33,963 nucleotides of DNA from Nitrososphaerota archaeon (lineage in GTDB: Archaea > Thermoproteota > Nitrososphaeria > Nitrososphaerales > Nitrosopumilaceae), in assembly GCA_027315065.1 (NCBI GenBank), contig DAHUYT010000008.1, positions 1 through 33,963 of the forward strand. The letters are read 5' to 3'. Shown in pieces: positions 1 to 7,035 of the stretch (positions within the stretch are counted from its first letter, which is position 1; each line of letters starts with the position of its first letter). The position numbers and the translations under genes are program-made. The notes below the pieces were generated by a model that worked only from the letters and a program-made list of their open reading frames with translations, ran no database searches and had not been told where the DNA came from.

Positions 1-226
1 CAGAGATTGAATCGCCGACGTCCCTTCTACTCTGATTATCGGAAAGCCCGTCTCTGCGGCGAAGAAAATATAGGATTGCCACGGTTAAAGTGGAGACGTA
101 TCCTGCAACCTTCTTTTGTCTTACAGAATTTACAAGTTTTAAACTGGGCTCCCAGTTTTTTCGTATCTGCAGAACGTCAAGAAAAACATTTGCGTCAACG
201 AATGCCTTTGGCTTGTCACTTGCCAT
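1..226 (-). CDS. PIN-domain protein, VapC-like (3' end outside window)
   Basis: The minus strand is open from an ATG at 226 to the window edge, giving the first 75 residues. The N-terminus FVDANVFLDVL (residues 9-19) is the first strand and acidic motif of PIN-domain nucleases, with Asp11 at the expected metal-binding position. A second conserved block, VSTLTVAILYFLRRR (44-58), matches the usual ST-T-x-x-E-x-Y-Y-x-x-R region, but the acidic residue normally near position 50-51 is Ala-Ile here. PIN proteins of this type are usually VapC toxins that cut RNA. The start overlaps the end of the upstream gene by 11 nt, so the two are probably translationally coupled, as in vapBC pairs. The family call is fairly safe; activity is uncertain because of the odd second motif and because the last two acidic motifs lie outside the window. 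Confidence 0.7.
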   Translation of the reverse strand, partial: MASDKPKAFVDANVFLDVLQIRKNWEPSLKLVNSVRQKKVAGYVSTLTVAILYFLRRRDGLSDNQSRRDVGDSIS

Positions 227-488
227 AGATCTCAGATACTGCGTGGCGTATTATCTGCTTGTCTTTTGATGGATGATTATATGACATTGTACCAACCAAT
301 CGCAGCAGACTCTTGTCCACATTTAGGCCCGGATATTTCCTTCTTAGCTGTTCTTCCAGCTTCTTTATGCGGTATCTTTCTGGTTTTTCCTTTCTTTCCA
401 TGTAATTTATCTTGTTGTAGAGATCTCTTAGATGATCCATCTCTTTTTCTATCTCCTTTTTGATATGCTGAAGCTCTTCTTTTGCCAT
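216..488 (-). CDS. Small helical protein, possible VapB-like antitoxin
   Basis: This 90-residue protein has a charged, predicted coiled-coil N-terminal half (about residues 3-50, rich in Glu and Lys) and a C-terminal segment beginning LLRLVGTMSYN and ending in EIYGK. Its stop codon lies inside the first codons of the PIN-domain gene (11-nt overlap), the order and overlap typical of an antitoxin followed by its toxin. I do not recognise a known DNA-binding fold, so the antitoxin role is inference from context. It lies in the integrated-element region with the integrase and the Spo11-like gene on the same strand. It could instead be a cargo protein unrelated to toxin neutralisation. Confidence 0.55.
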   Translation of the reverse strand: MAKEELQHIKKEIEKEMDHLRDLYNKINYMERKEKPERYRIKKLEEQLRRKYPGLNVDKSLLRLVGTMSYNHPSKDKQIIRHAVSEIYGK

Positions 489-592
489 GTCTAACAGTTA
501 GGTATTCACATCTCGGGATTTTAAAGATATCAGATTTCCTTTCTACTCAGTTATGACTTGTTATACCTGGACCGTCCTCTGATCTCTCTTGT

Positions 593-1516
593 TCACTTTT
601 TTGCATTCATCGAAGAACCGTCAGAAAGTAATGAGCCAAGCTTCTTTATCAGCGATGTAACCTCCTTACTTTTGAACCTTTTTTGAAGAGATTGTTTCTC
701 TTTTTCTATCTCCTTGAAGGTCTTGTTCCATCTGGATACATCGACATGTACTTTTATGGCATCCCTGATGATATTCTGCAGTTCGTTTGGAGGAAGTGCG
801 TCAAGCTCCCAACACTGGTTGCCATACTGTACAGAATATTCCCTCCACCTGCTGTCGCTCATCTTGGTCGGCATAGGTTCCAGGCCAAACTGCCTCACCT
901 GTGTGTATGTCAACGCTATGCGCTTGACTTTTGCATGCGAGCCATAGCGATACAACCGTGATTGAATATCCTCTGTCATGTTCAGTCCGCTGGGGTCATG
1001 GTCAGAAAAGTGCAGTATCGTTATTGGCCTGTCTCCATACAAAGAGAACCTTTTGTTGATTGCCTCGTATACCTTGGTATAAGAAGAGTAGCCCCTGCTT
1101 GGATATGTTACCACCCTGTATCCGTCGGCAATGCTTGAAAACAGGGTTGCAAGCGCGTCCTTTTCGACCCATACCTCCACGTACTGCGGCTGGTTATCCC
1201 ATATCCTTCTTGTATATTGTTCTGTATCTTCAAGCTCTGAGATCTTGGTCCTGACAAAATCTTGTACCGATGCATAACCGTAATCGCCGCCCATTACCTG
1301 TCTTGCGCGATCCACTATGCTTCTTGCGTCAATGTCTCCCTTCTCCCTGCCTCTTGTTATCATCCTGTCAAAGAGCTTGTAGCTGTTTATGGTATTCTGG
1401 ATAAATCCACTTGATACAAGTCGGTAAAAGATCTGCCTTACGGTAAGAAGCATATTGTATTGTGACATGATATTGTTTGTTGCCCTGACATATTCCCTAT
1501 ACTGCAACGGTATCAT
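593..1516 (-). CDS. Spo11/TopoVI-A-like protein with toprim domain
   Basis: The 307-residue protein has the two hallmarks of the Spo11/topoisomerase VI A family. Near the N-terminus LTVRQIFYRLV (about 24-34) matches the region holding the catalytic tyrosine, here Tyr31. The middle has a toprim-like core: VEVWVEKDAL with Glu118, and ILHFSDHDPSGLNM with Asp172 and Asp174, the D-x-D metal site. The C-terminus is charged and helical (about 255-300). It is shorter than cellular TopoVI-A (about 360-390 residues), and no TopVI-B ATPase gene lies beside it here. Context is an integrated element with integrase and a PIN-type pair. Likely roles are DNA cleavage or nicking during element replication or transfer, or defence by nucleic-acid cutting; these are inference. 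The starting ATG at 1516 sits 5 nt after a perfect 12-bp palindrome that may be its operator. Confidence 0.65.
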   Translation of the reverse strand: MIPLQYREYVRATNNIMSQYNMLLTVRQIFYRLVSSGFIQNTINSYKLFDRMITRGREKGDIDARSIVDRARQVMGGDYGYASVQDFVRTKISELEDTEQYTRRIWDNQPQYVEVWVEKDALATLFSSIADGYRVVTYPSRGYSSYTKVYEAINKRFSLYGDRPITILHFSDHDPSGLNMTEDIQSRLYRYGSHAKVKRIALTYTQVRQFGLEPMPTKMSDSRWREYSVQYGNQCWELDALPPNELQNIIRDAIKVHVDVSRWNKTFKEIEKEKQSLQKRFKSKEVTSLIKKLGSLLSDGSSMNAKK

Positions 1517-1521
1517 TATTG

Positions 1522-1533
1522 GTGACTAGTCAC
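1522..1533. promoter_or_regulatory. Perfect 12-bp palindrome, candidate operator
   Basis: GTGACTAGTCAC reads the same on both strands and ends 5 nt before the start codon of the toprim gene at 1516. A dimeric repressor bound there would block a leaderless or short-leader transcript. The palindrome is seen directly; its regulatory role is inference. Confidence 0.4.
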
Positions 1534-1658
1534 ACAAATCTTTCCGTTTACTGCAAGCTTCGCCGTGGGTAGTATGGCTTGAAACATGACCTTATACGCA
1601 TTTTCTGAGCTTGTACGCTTTTGGGTGAATGGTTTACAGATCGCAAGAAAAACCTACC

Positions 1659-1666
1659 TTTTAAGG
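1659..1666 (+). promoter_or_regulatory. TATA box for the gene at 1686
   Basis: TTTTAAGG is centred about 23 nt before the ATG at 1686, close to the spacing expected for a leaderless archaeal transcript. Confidence 0.4.
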
Positions 1667-1685
1667 AACAAAATAATCAGACTGT

Positions 1686-2045
1686 ATGAAAGACAATCCT
1701 GATAGTAGATTTCTCAAAGAAGAGCTTGCCAGATTGACACAAAGTGGTAGTGGAGACGTACTTGATGTTGTGTGGGTTCCAAGAATTGATTCTTCAAAGG
1801 AAGGCGAGGTAGTTGGCAAGACGATCTTTGTCTACTCGCAAGATCCAAGCCAAGCTATCGAGACACTCAGACACGAGTTTGTGGATTATCTTGTCTGCAA
1901 GGCAGTGGAACCATATCATGATATGGTAAATGCACTGCTTTCTGTACTATCAGAAAGAGCCTACAGAAAAAAGGAGGAGATTGTGGAATCTATTTTGAAG
2001 GTGCTAGAGTGCCCTCTTTCGCACAATGACCTTGCCGTTCTGTAA
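1686..2045 (+). CDS. Unknown protein with HEFxDY metallopeptidase-like motif
   Basis: I do not recognise this 119-residue protein. Its clearest feature is LRHEFVDYLVCKAVEPYHDM (61-80): His63-Glu64 followed by Asp67-Tyr68, resembling the HExxH/HExxD helix of small zinc metallopeptidase-like proteins such as the ImmA/IrrE type, with a further His at 78. The N-terminal third has a strand pattern (VLDVVWVPRI) consistent with a small alpha/beta domain. It runs opposite to the integrase and overlaps its 3' end by 42 nt. It has its own TATA-like box. In mobile elements such proteins often cleave a repressor, but that is inference; it could equally be a catalytically dead relative. Confidence 0.5.
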   Translation: MKDNPDSRFLKEELARLTQSGSGDVLDVVWVPRIDSSKEGEVVGKTIFVYSQDPSQAIETLRHEFVDYLVCKAVEPYHDMVNALLSVLSERAYRKKEEIVESILKVLECPLSHNDLAVL

Positions 2046-3314
2046 CTCTTTTACGATATCCCATCCTTCCTCTACATATCGTACCAGCTCATCTTCTGAC
2101 ACAAGCTTGCCCTCGTATCTTTCCTCCCTTGATTTTACAATTGCGTCCTTTATTGCAAGTATCTCATCGTCAAAACCAAGTGTCTTGCTTTCTCTTTGCT
2201 TTTCTATCTTGATTTTCAACGGATTTATTCCATAGAGTTTTGCCTGTTCGCGCCACATCTCAAGCAGGAGCTCTTTCTTGTCCTTCTCTTGGATCTCTTC
2301 TGTTGACAAAAACTGCTCGCTTTGCTGGAATGTTCTCCTCATGTCTTCAATCATCTCGTCGGAGAGCCTTCCCTTGTTTGTCGTATACCTTGATTCCATA
2401 TCGCCCTTGTGTCCCATAAAGAACTGCCTGTATGCGTGCGCAATCCTTCCGTGACTTTCTGCCAAGAGAAGCTGTGTGTCAAAATATGCCCGAAGGACAT
2501 ATGGCCTTGCCTTTATTACGGCTTTTACTGAATCCCTTATCTCTGATGTGACATTTTTTGTTGTAATAAATTTCGTATCAGATATCTTGTTTCTTCTCAA
2601 CTCGTATCCCTTTTCAAGTGCGATGACTGGAGAACTCGGATCAAGCTTCTCGGCATCTCCAAGCCTCATCTTCAGGTAACCCAAAAGATAGCTGCAGCCC
2701 TGACGAGGAAGAAATGTAAAGTACTTGTGTTTCGCCTTTGAAAGGTTCGGCCTAACTGTTACGATTGCTGGAATCTTGGAAAGGGATACATGTCCATCTT
2801 TTATTTCGAGCCCTTCAATGTCAGACAGGCAAAGGCCGTTGGTTCCCTCATGGTTTCCCAGAACCTGTGGTCTAAGACCTGCAAATGCCATGAGACTGAT
2901 GCTTGTTCTTCCACGTGGACCTGACACATCAAGCATTGCTGCAAGCTCTTCTTTTGTTGGAATCCTCTCGTCTTGTATACTCACTGGAATGCCGGCATTT
3001 GTTATCTTTATCTTTCTTTTTGGCTGGACATAGTTGAATGCAAGCCAGGACCTTATAGCTTTGAGTATGTTGTCAATGTATCCCGGTGCATAATTTTGTG
3101 ATTCAAGCCACGAGACATGATCAAGCAAGATGTTTTCAAGTTCCATGATATTTTTTTGCCCTATGATTACAAGCTCAGCTGCTGTCTTGCCAGTCCTCTC
3201 GCAGAAGAGCTTTAATCTTCGCAGCCTCACCGATGCTGTAAGCTTGCTTCCCCTTGCCATGTTTTCATGCCAGCGTCTTATGTTTTCATCGTTGAGGAGG
3301 CTTGTGGATCTCAT
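2004..3314 (-). CDS. Tyrosine recombinase (integrase) of an integrated element
   Basis: The likely start is the ATG at 3314, giving 436 residues. The frame stays open further upstream, but that stretch is the tRNA-Val gene read as protein, so it is not used. From this start the catalytic set is visible: Arg148 in FAGLRPQVLG, candidate lysines in LSKAKHKY (192-198), YVLR (272-275), His302 in MGHKGD and nucleophile Tyr310 in ESRYTTNKG. An N-terminal SAM-like DNA-binding domain (about 10-105) precedes the catalytic domain, and a helical tail (about 340-436) follows. The gene begins 70 nt after the tRNA 3' end and points away, the usual layout for an element integrated in a tRNA gene, with the rest of the element to the left. 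A degraded relative of its C-terminus occurs at about 11437-11763. Confidence 0.9.
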   Translation of the reverse strand: MRSTSLLNDENIRRWHENMARGSKLTASVRLRRLKLFCERTGKTAAELVIIGQKNIMELENILLDHVSWLESQNYAPGYIDNILKAIRSWLAFNYVQPKRKIKITNAGIPVSIQDERIPTKEELAAMLDVSGPRGRTSISLMAFAGLRPQVLGNHEGTNGLCLSDIEGLEIKDGHVSLSKIPAIVTVRPNLSKAKHKYFTFLPRQGCSYLLGYLKMRLGDAEKLDPSSPVIALEKGYELRRNKISDTKFITTKNVTSEIRDSVKAVIKARPYVLRAYFDTQLLLAESHGRIAHAYRQFFMGHKGDMESRYTTNKGRLSDEMIEDMRRTFQQSEQFLSTEEIQEKDKKELLLEMWREQAKLYGINPLKIKIEKQRESKTLGFDDEILAIKDAIVKSREERYEGKLVSEDELVRYVEEGWDIVKELQNGKVIVRKRAL

Positions 3315-3384
3315 CTGTTCTCGCAAGCAAAGATCTGGATTGCTTTTAAGGGGTTTAGAACGCGGTTCCGGATACTCCAGTAAA

Positions 3385-3458
3385 TGGGTCCACAGGGATT
3401 CGAACCCTGGATCTTCGCCGTGTAAGGGCGACGTCATAACCAACTGGACTATGAACCC
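3385..3458 (-). tRNA. tRNA-Val (anticodon TAC)
   Basis: On the minus strand GGGTTCA at the 5' end pairs with TGGACCC at the 3' end, followed by discriminator A. The anticodon loop CTTACAC carries TAC, and the T-arm contains GGGTTCGAATCCC. No intron is needed and CCA is not encoded. The 3' half is the probable attachment site for the adjacent integrase. A second copy of the 3' end is not present in the 3 kb to the left. Confidence 0.95.
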
Positions 3459-3481
3459 AAGCAAGCTCCAATTTAAAATGC

Positions 3482-3489
3482 ATTTAAAC
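3482..3489 (-). promoter_or_regulatory. TATA box for tRNA-Val
   Basis: GTTTAAAT on the minus strand lies about 27 nt before the tRNA 5' end at 3458, the standard archaeal spacing. A second AT-rich match sits at about 3470-3478. Confidence 0.45.
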
Positions 3490-3544
3490 TTTGAGAATCA
3501 TATGAAAGAAAAATGGAAATCGTTCACAGGATGAGATCTGCAGT

Positions 3545-4558
3545 ATGACAGATTTGGTTTTCTTTACAAGTCCTATAGGATTGGGGCATGCCACAAGGAC
3601 TGTGGCAATTTCACAGTATTTGGACAATACTCAAAAAAAATTCATAAGCGGTATAGGCGCATACAAATTACTTTCTGAATATGGATTTGACACCATAGAT
3701 CTATACAGACCGCCACCCTTTAGAATTGAAAATGGCAAACTTCACAGTCAACTTAGGTGGCTTTTTGATTATCTTGTATACTACAAAGAGTGCAAGAAAA
3801 TATCTACAAAGATAATAGAAAAGGAGATGCCTAGACTTGTAGCAAGCGATGAAGACTTTGCATCACTTGTGATAGCACAGAAACAGAAGACGAAGACAGT
3901 TCTAATCACTGATATTTTGGAGACAAAATTCACAAAAGGGATTGGTGCCATTATGGAAAAAAAGATGAATCAGGTCATGAAGGGTATTATAGAAAAATGT
4001 GATCTTGTGATAGTCCCAGAGAATGGCCAAAACTATAATAACATAGTAAGAGTTGGACCAATAGTTAGGAATACCACCGAGTCCCGTGAGCAACTAAGAA
4101 AAAAATATTCTTTTAACAGAAAAACAATTGTTGTAAGCATAGGTGGAACAGATCTTGGAAAGTTTTTAATTGAAAAGACTGTAGAGGCGTTCGAAAAGAG
4201 CAACTATGATGCAGAACTTGTAATAGTTTCTGGGCCCACTCTTCAAATGAAACAATTGACGCACCGAAATCTTGGATTTGTCAGCAATCTACATGAAATA
4301 ATATATGCTGCAGACTTGATAATATCGCTAGCAGGAAAATCCACCATCGATGAATCAAAGCATTATGGTACACCCGGAATATTTATCCCGATAAAGGGAC
4401 ATTTTGAACAGGAAGAAAATGCAAGAGAGATAGGATATTCTTACGAGGATATTTTCAGATTAGAAGCGCTGATTCTAGAAAAAATGAATGAAAAAAGAAA
4501 CCCTCAATATTTTCAGGGTAGTAAAACTGCTGCAGAATTGATAAGAAAATTTTTTTAA
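3545..4558 (+). CDS. GT28/MurG-like glycosyltransferase
   Basis: The 337-residue protein is a GT-B fold glycosyltransferase of the family-28 (MurG-like) type. The N-terminus VFFTSPIGLGHATRT (5-19) is the glycine-rich loop that opens this family. The second domain begins at IVVSIGGTDLG (about 199-209), and the nucleotide-sugar binding region follows: the ISLAGKSTIDESKHYGTPGI region, then PIKGHFEQEENA, where a His and Glu-Gln match the donor-binding signature. The substrate is not readable; archaeal relatives transfer sugars to lipid or cell-surface acceptors, or act in N-glycan or glycolipid synthesis. The N-terminal domain is rich in Lys and Ile. It stands alone, between tRNA-Val and the aspartate kinase, and marks the return to chromosomal sequence after the integrated element. 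Confidence 0.75.
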   Translation: MTDLVFFTSPIGLGHATRTVAISQYLDNTQKKFISGIGAYKLLSEYGFDTIDLYRPPPFRIENGKLHSQLRWLFDYLVYYKECKKISTKIIEKEMPRLVASDEDFASLVIAQKQKTKTVLITDILETKFTKGIGAIMEKKMNQVMKGIIEKCDLVIVPENGQNYNNIVRVGPIVRNTTESREQLRKKYSFNRKTIVVSIGGTDLGKFLIEKTVEAFEKSNYDAELVIVSGPTLQMKQLTHRNLGFVSNLHEIIYAADLIISLAGKSTIDESKHYGTPGIFIPIKGHFEQEENAREIGYSYEDIFRLEALILEKMNEKRNPQYFQGSKTAAELIRKFF

Positions 4559-4704
4559 TTATTTTTTTGGAAGTCAATACATCCAGTTATTTCTCTGCAA
4601 AATTCCTCATTATGAACTAGCCCCATTTCAGGCAGATACTGAAGTATGTGGTTTGTGTTCTTGTCTTTGAATAGCTCTCCTTGTTCAATGCTCACAACAA
4701 ACAC
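4555..4704 (-). CDS. Possible small unknown protein, GTG start
   Basis: A 50-codon frame opens at GTG 4704 and ends 4 nt inside the end of the glycosyltransferase gene. The composition is protein-like and balanced, with VFVVSIEQGEL at the start, a helix-like EMGLVHNEEFCREI in the middle and two Cys near the end. The frame is open upstream to a TAA about 33 nt earlier without an ATG. No Shine-Dalgarno sequence is visible. Either a small real gene or the residue of one; I do not recognise a family. Confidence 0.35.
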   Translation of the reverse strand: MFVVSIEQGELFKDKNTNHILQYLPEMGLVHNEEFCREITGCIDFQKNN

Positions 4705-4840
4705 CCAATCATGTAAACAATTACCTATTTTTTCCTTTTAAGGTATGCGTACGAATTATTCCTGGTTATAATTAGATCGTCTCATGTATAATGTCGTTCA
4801 CCCAAACTTTATAGAAGGTTCAGATACATGTAATCAAGTT

Positions 4841-6256
4841 TTGCAAAATCTAGTTGTAGCAAAGTTTGGAGGAAGTGCAGTAGGAATTGACGGTGCACTA
4901 ATACCTATAATAATCAATAGAATCAATGAGTTAAAAAAAGACTCCAAAGTGATTGCAGTTTTTTCTGCTCCCCTTACAGCCTATAATGGCAGGCAGAGAT
5001 CATTGACAGATATTACTCTCGAGATTGGTAGAAAGGCAGAGAATGGTCAAGGTGTAGATGTGGAAGAGCTGCGTGAGCCATATCTTAAGATTCTCTCCTT
5101 GGTAGATAGGAACCTCCAAGATGAATGCAAAAAAATAATTGAATCATTTTTAGAGAAAGCGTCTAGATCACTCGAAGAGGCACTGCAAAAAAAGGAATTT
5201 GCAAATGAGATCAGGGCAAGAGTTCTTGCATACTCTGGTGAGATACTAATGTCTAACATTATGAGTTATGTTCTGAAAAGTGCTGGTATAAAATCAGATG
5301 TTGTAAGTTTTGACATGTGGCCCATTGTGACTGATGAGAATATAGAATCAGCCAATTTTCTCGCTACTCAATCATCTGAAAATCTAGAGGGAGTAGAATC
5401 TCTGCTTGAGCGAAATGATGTAATATCCATTGGAGGATTTATTGGAAAGACAACTAGTGGATTGGAAACTACATACGAACGGGGTGGTTCTGATAGGACT
5501 GCCGCCGATCTTGGAATTTTGTTTAGCAAGAAATACAATACCAAGATTGATTTTGAAAAAGATAGCGCCGTATTATCTGCAGATCCACGGATTGTAAAAG
5601 AAGAGCTGGAATACATAACTCATCTCTCATACAACGAGGCACGCATTGCAGGCATGTTTGGAATGAAGATTCTTGATCCTATTGCAATAAAGGAGATAGT
5701 AGAAAATGGGGTAGACATACCAATCATAATAACTGACATGGGTAATCCTAGCAAGATTACGACAATACAAAGAAACCCAGATGATAAAAATGGTCATCCT
5801 CTAAAGATAGTCACAGGAAAGAGAAATTGTGCCATACTTAGAATAGAAAGTGAATCATCCCAGAATCTTTTTAATTCACTCAAAAAAGACAAAAGATACA
5901 GCGAATTTGTGGTATTATCCCCATTTACAAAAGATGACATAGAATTTACCAGAATTCTCTTCCTAGATGGAGACTATGTAAAGCGCAATGAAAGATATAT
6001 CTTGGCTTTTGATCCGTTGGCTTCAATCACCTACAACAGGGGAGTAATAACATTGATTGGCGATGAGATGTGGCGTGTGCAACAAATTGCGTCAAAGGCA
6101 AGCTCAAGGATTGGCGAAGCTGGTCTTAACATTCTAAACATGGACGCCCAAGAAGAGACATCACGTATAATCGTAGTTATAGAAGATAGTGGTGACAACA
6201 TAGAGCGGGCAATCTGTGCTGTTCATGCAGAAAGATCAAAAATAAAATTTTTGTGA
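4841..6256 (+). CDS. lysC: Aspartate kinase
   Basis: Phosphorylates aspartate, the first step towards lysine, threonine and methionine. The N-terminal motif VVAKFGGSAVG is the kinase K-F-G-G signature. The later YERGGSDRTAADLG is the aspartate-binding region (normally GRGGSD), and MKILDPIAIK is also typical. Two ACT regulatory domains fill the C-terminus (roughly the last 140 residues, including LNILNMDAQEETSRIIVVIE), so feedback inhibition by an end product is likely. An ATG at 4784 in the same frame would add 19 residues. I prefer TTG 4841 because family members begin just before the kinase motif and a TATA-like CTTTATAG lies about 30 nt upstream. The length from 4841 (471 residues) fits the family. 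It is not linked here to other lysine or threonine genes. Confidence 0.9.
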   Translation: MQNLVVAKFGGSAVGIDGALIPIIINRINELKKDSKVIAVFSAPLTAYNGRQRSLTDITLEIGRKAENGQGVDVEELREPYLKILSLVDRNLQDECKKIIESFLEKASRSLEEALQKKEFANEIRARVLAYSGEILMSNIMSYVLKSAGIKSDVVSFDMWPIVTDENIESANFLATQSSENLEGVESLLERNDVISIGGFIGKTTSGLETTYERGGSDRTAADLGILFSKKYNTKIDFEKDSAVLSADPRIVKEELEYITHLSYNEARIAGMFGMKILDPIAIKEIVENGVDIPIIITDMGNPSKITTIQRNPDDKNGHPLKIVTGKRNCAILRIESESSQNLFNSLKKDKRYSEFVVLSPFTKDDIEFTRILFLDGDYVKRNERYILAFDPLASITYNRGVITLIGDEMWRVQQIASKASSRIGEAGLNILNMDAQEETSRIIVVIEDSGDNIERAICAVHAERSKIKFL

Positions 6257-6287
6257 TGGTATAAAGAATTGATCAATACAAAAAGTT

Positions 6288-6425
6288 CTACTTTCTTTTC
6301 TTTCTGCGTGCAGCCCTTTGGTCTGCCTTTCGCATGTGCTTACCTTTTTTTCGTGCTACCATATGATGCCTGTGAGATATGATGCGGATATATCTTGTGT
6401 CATTGTGCTGAAATTGAAAACTCAA
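6288..6425 (-). CDS. Very basic 45-residue protein, TTG start
   Basis: The minus strand encodes a 45-residue protein from TTG 6425, with GAGGT as Shine-Dalgarno 7 nt before the start. The C-terminal half from residue 22 is strongly basic (VARKKGKHMRKA then RAARRKKRK), as in small ribosomal or RNA-binding proteins. The N-terminal half carries NDTRYIRIISHRHH. An internal ATG at 6362 could give only the last 24 residues. I do not recognise the family. The high Arg/Lys content and the lack of hydrophobic core suggest a nucleic-acid-associated peptide. The gene is convergent with the aspartate kinase gene, 31 nt from its stop. Confidence 0.5.
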   Translation of the reverse strand: MSFQFQHNDTRYIRIISHRHHMVARKKGKHMRKADQRAARRKKRK

Positions 6426-6569
6426 ACATTCGACCTCTACAAGCCTATACCTGTAGAAGTCAAAGTGGGTTTATTCTTGGGCCTTTTATCTAGAATCAGC
6501 CCGGCGTTACCCAAAACACGCGCTAATGTATAGTATGTAGAAGAAATATTTAGAGTTGATCTATATAGA

Positions 6570-6779
6570 TCATGTATAGGCATTGCCTATAGCCATCAGT
6601 ACAAGAGCCGCTCCGATAAATGCATACCACTTGAAGTTCCTCTTATTCATGAACATGTTCTTTGAAGCCATATCTTCGTCTTTCATTGTGGAGGCACGTG
6701 CCTTTCTCATCTCAAATCCATTTCCAGCCAAGCCAATGATTAGCAAGGCAGCAGCGGCAAATGATACGATGTAGTTCAT
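6570..6779 (-). CDS. Small two-TM membrane protein
   Basis: The start at ATG 6779 is chosen because a TATA-like TTTAAA at 6805-6810 lies about 29 nt upstream, as for a leaderless transcript; the frame is open a further 19 codons upstream but without support. The 69-residue product has a first membrane segment (about 4-18, VSFAAAALLIIGLAG), a charged loop with several Lys, Arg, Asp and Glu (about 23-45), and a second membrane segment (about 51-66, YAFIGAALVLMAIG). Function is unknown. Small two-TM proteins often act as subunits of larger membrane complexes, which is inference only. Confidence 0.6.
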   Translation of the reverse strand: MNYIVSFAAAALLIIGLAGNGFEMRKARASTMKDEDMASKNMFMNKRNFKWYAFIGAALVLMAIGNAYT

Positions 6780-7005
6780 ATTGTAAGAGGGTATTATTAC
6801 TCCATTTAAAGAAAACCAAGATCTCGCAGACCGCACATGAAATCTCGATCAATTCTTAAATGGTTCTACTGCAAACTCGACTGATGGTTTGTGATGTCAT
6901 TTTTGAATCTGCATCTTCCATCTGCTCTGTGGATTAACGGCACTTAAGGTTTACACGTTTTACCTCGTAACTTCATCTGAAAGCCTAATTACGATTGCAG
7001 AACCT

Positions 7006-7014
7006 CTTAAATTA
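7006..7014 (+). promoter_or_regulatory. TATA box for the aminotransferase
   Basis: CTTAAATTA centred at 7010 lies 26 nt before the ATG at 7036, implying a leaderless transcript. Confidence 0.5.
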
Positions 7015-7035
7015 CCAAAACTTTACCCAATTCAT

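Noticed and set aside
1-60. tRNA-like stretch at the left edge, possible second attachment site
   Set aside because: The supposed T-arm does not pair and it does not repeat the tRNA-Val 3' end; the region is explained by the PIN-domain gene on the minus strand.
3315-3464. N-terminal extension of the integrase
   Set aside because: It is the tRNA-Val gene and its flank read as protein; catalytic and DNA-binding domains start after ATG 3314.
6366-6420. C/D-box-like guide RNA near TATGATGC ... CTGA
   Set aside because: The C box is imperfect, no internal D'/C' pair is visible, and the minus strand here encodes the 45-residue basic protein.
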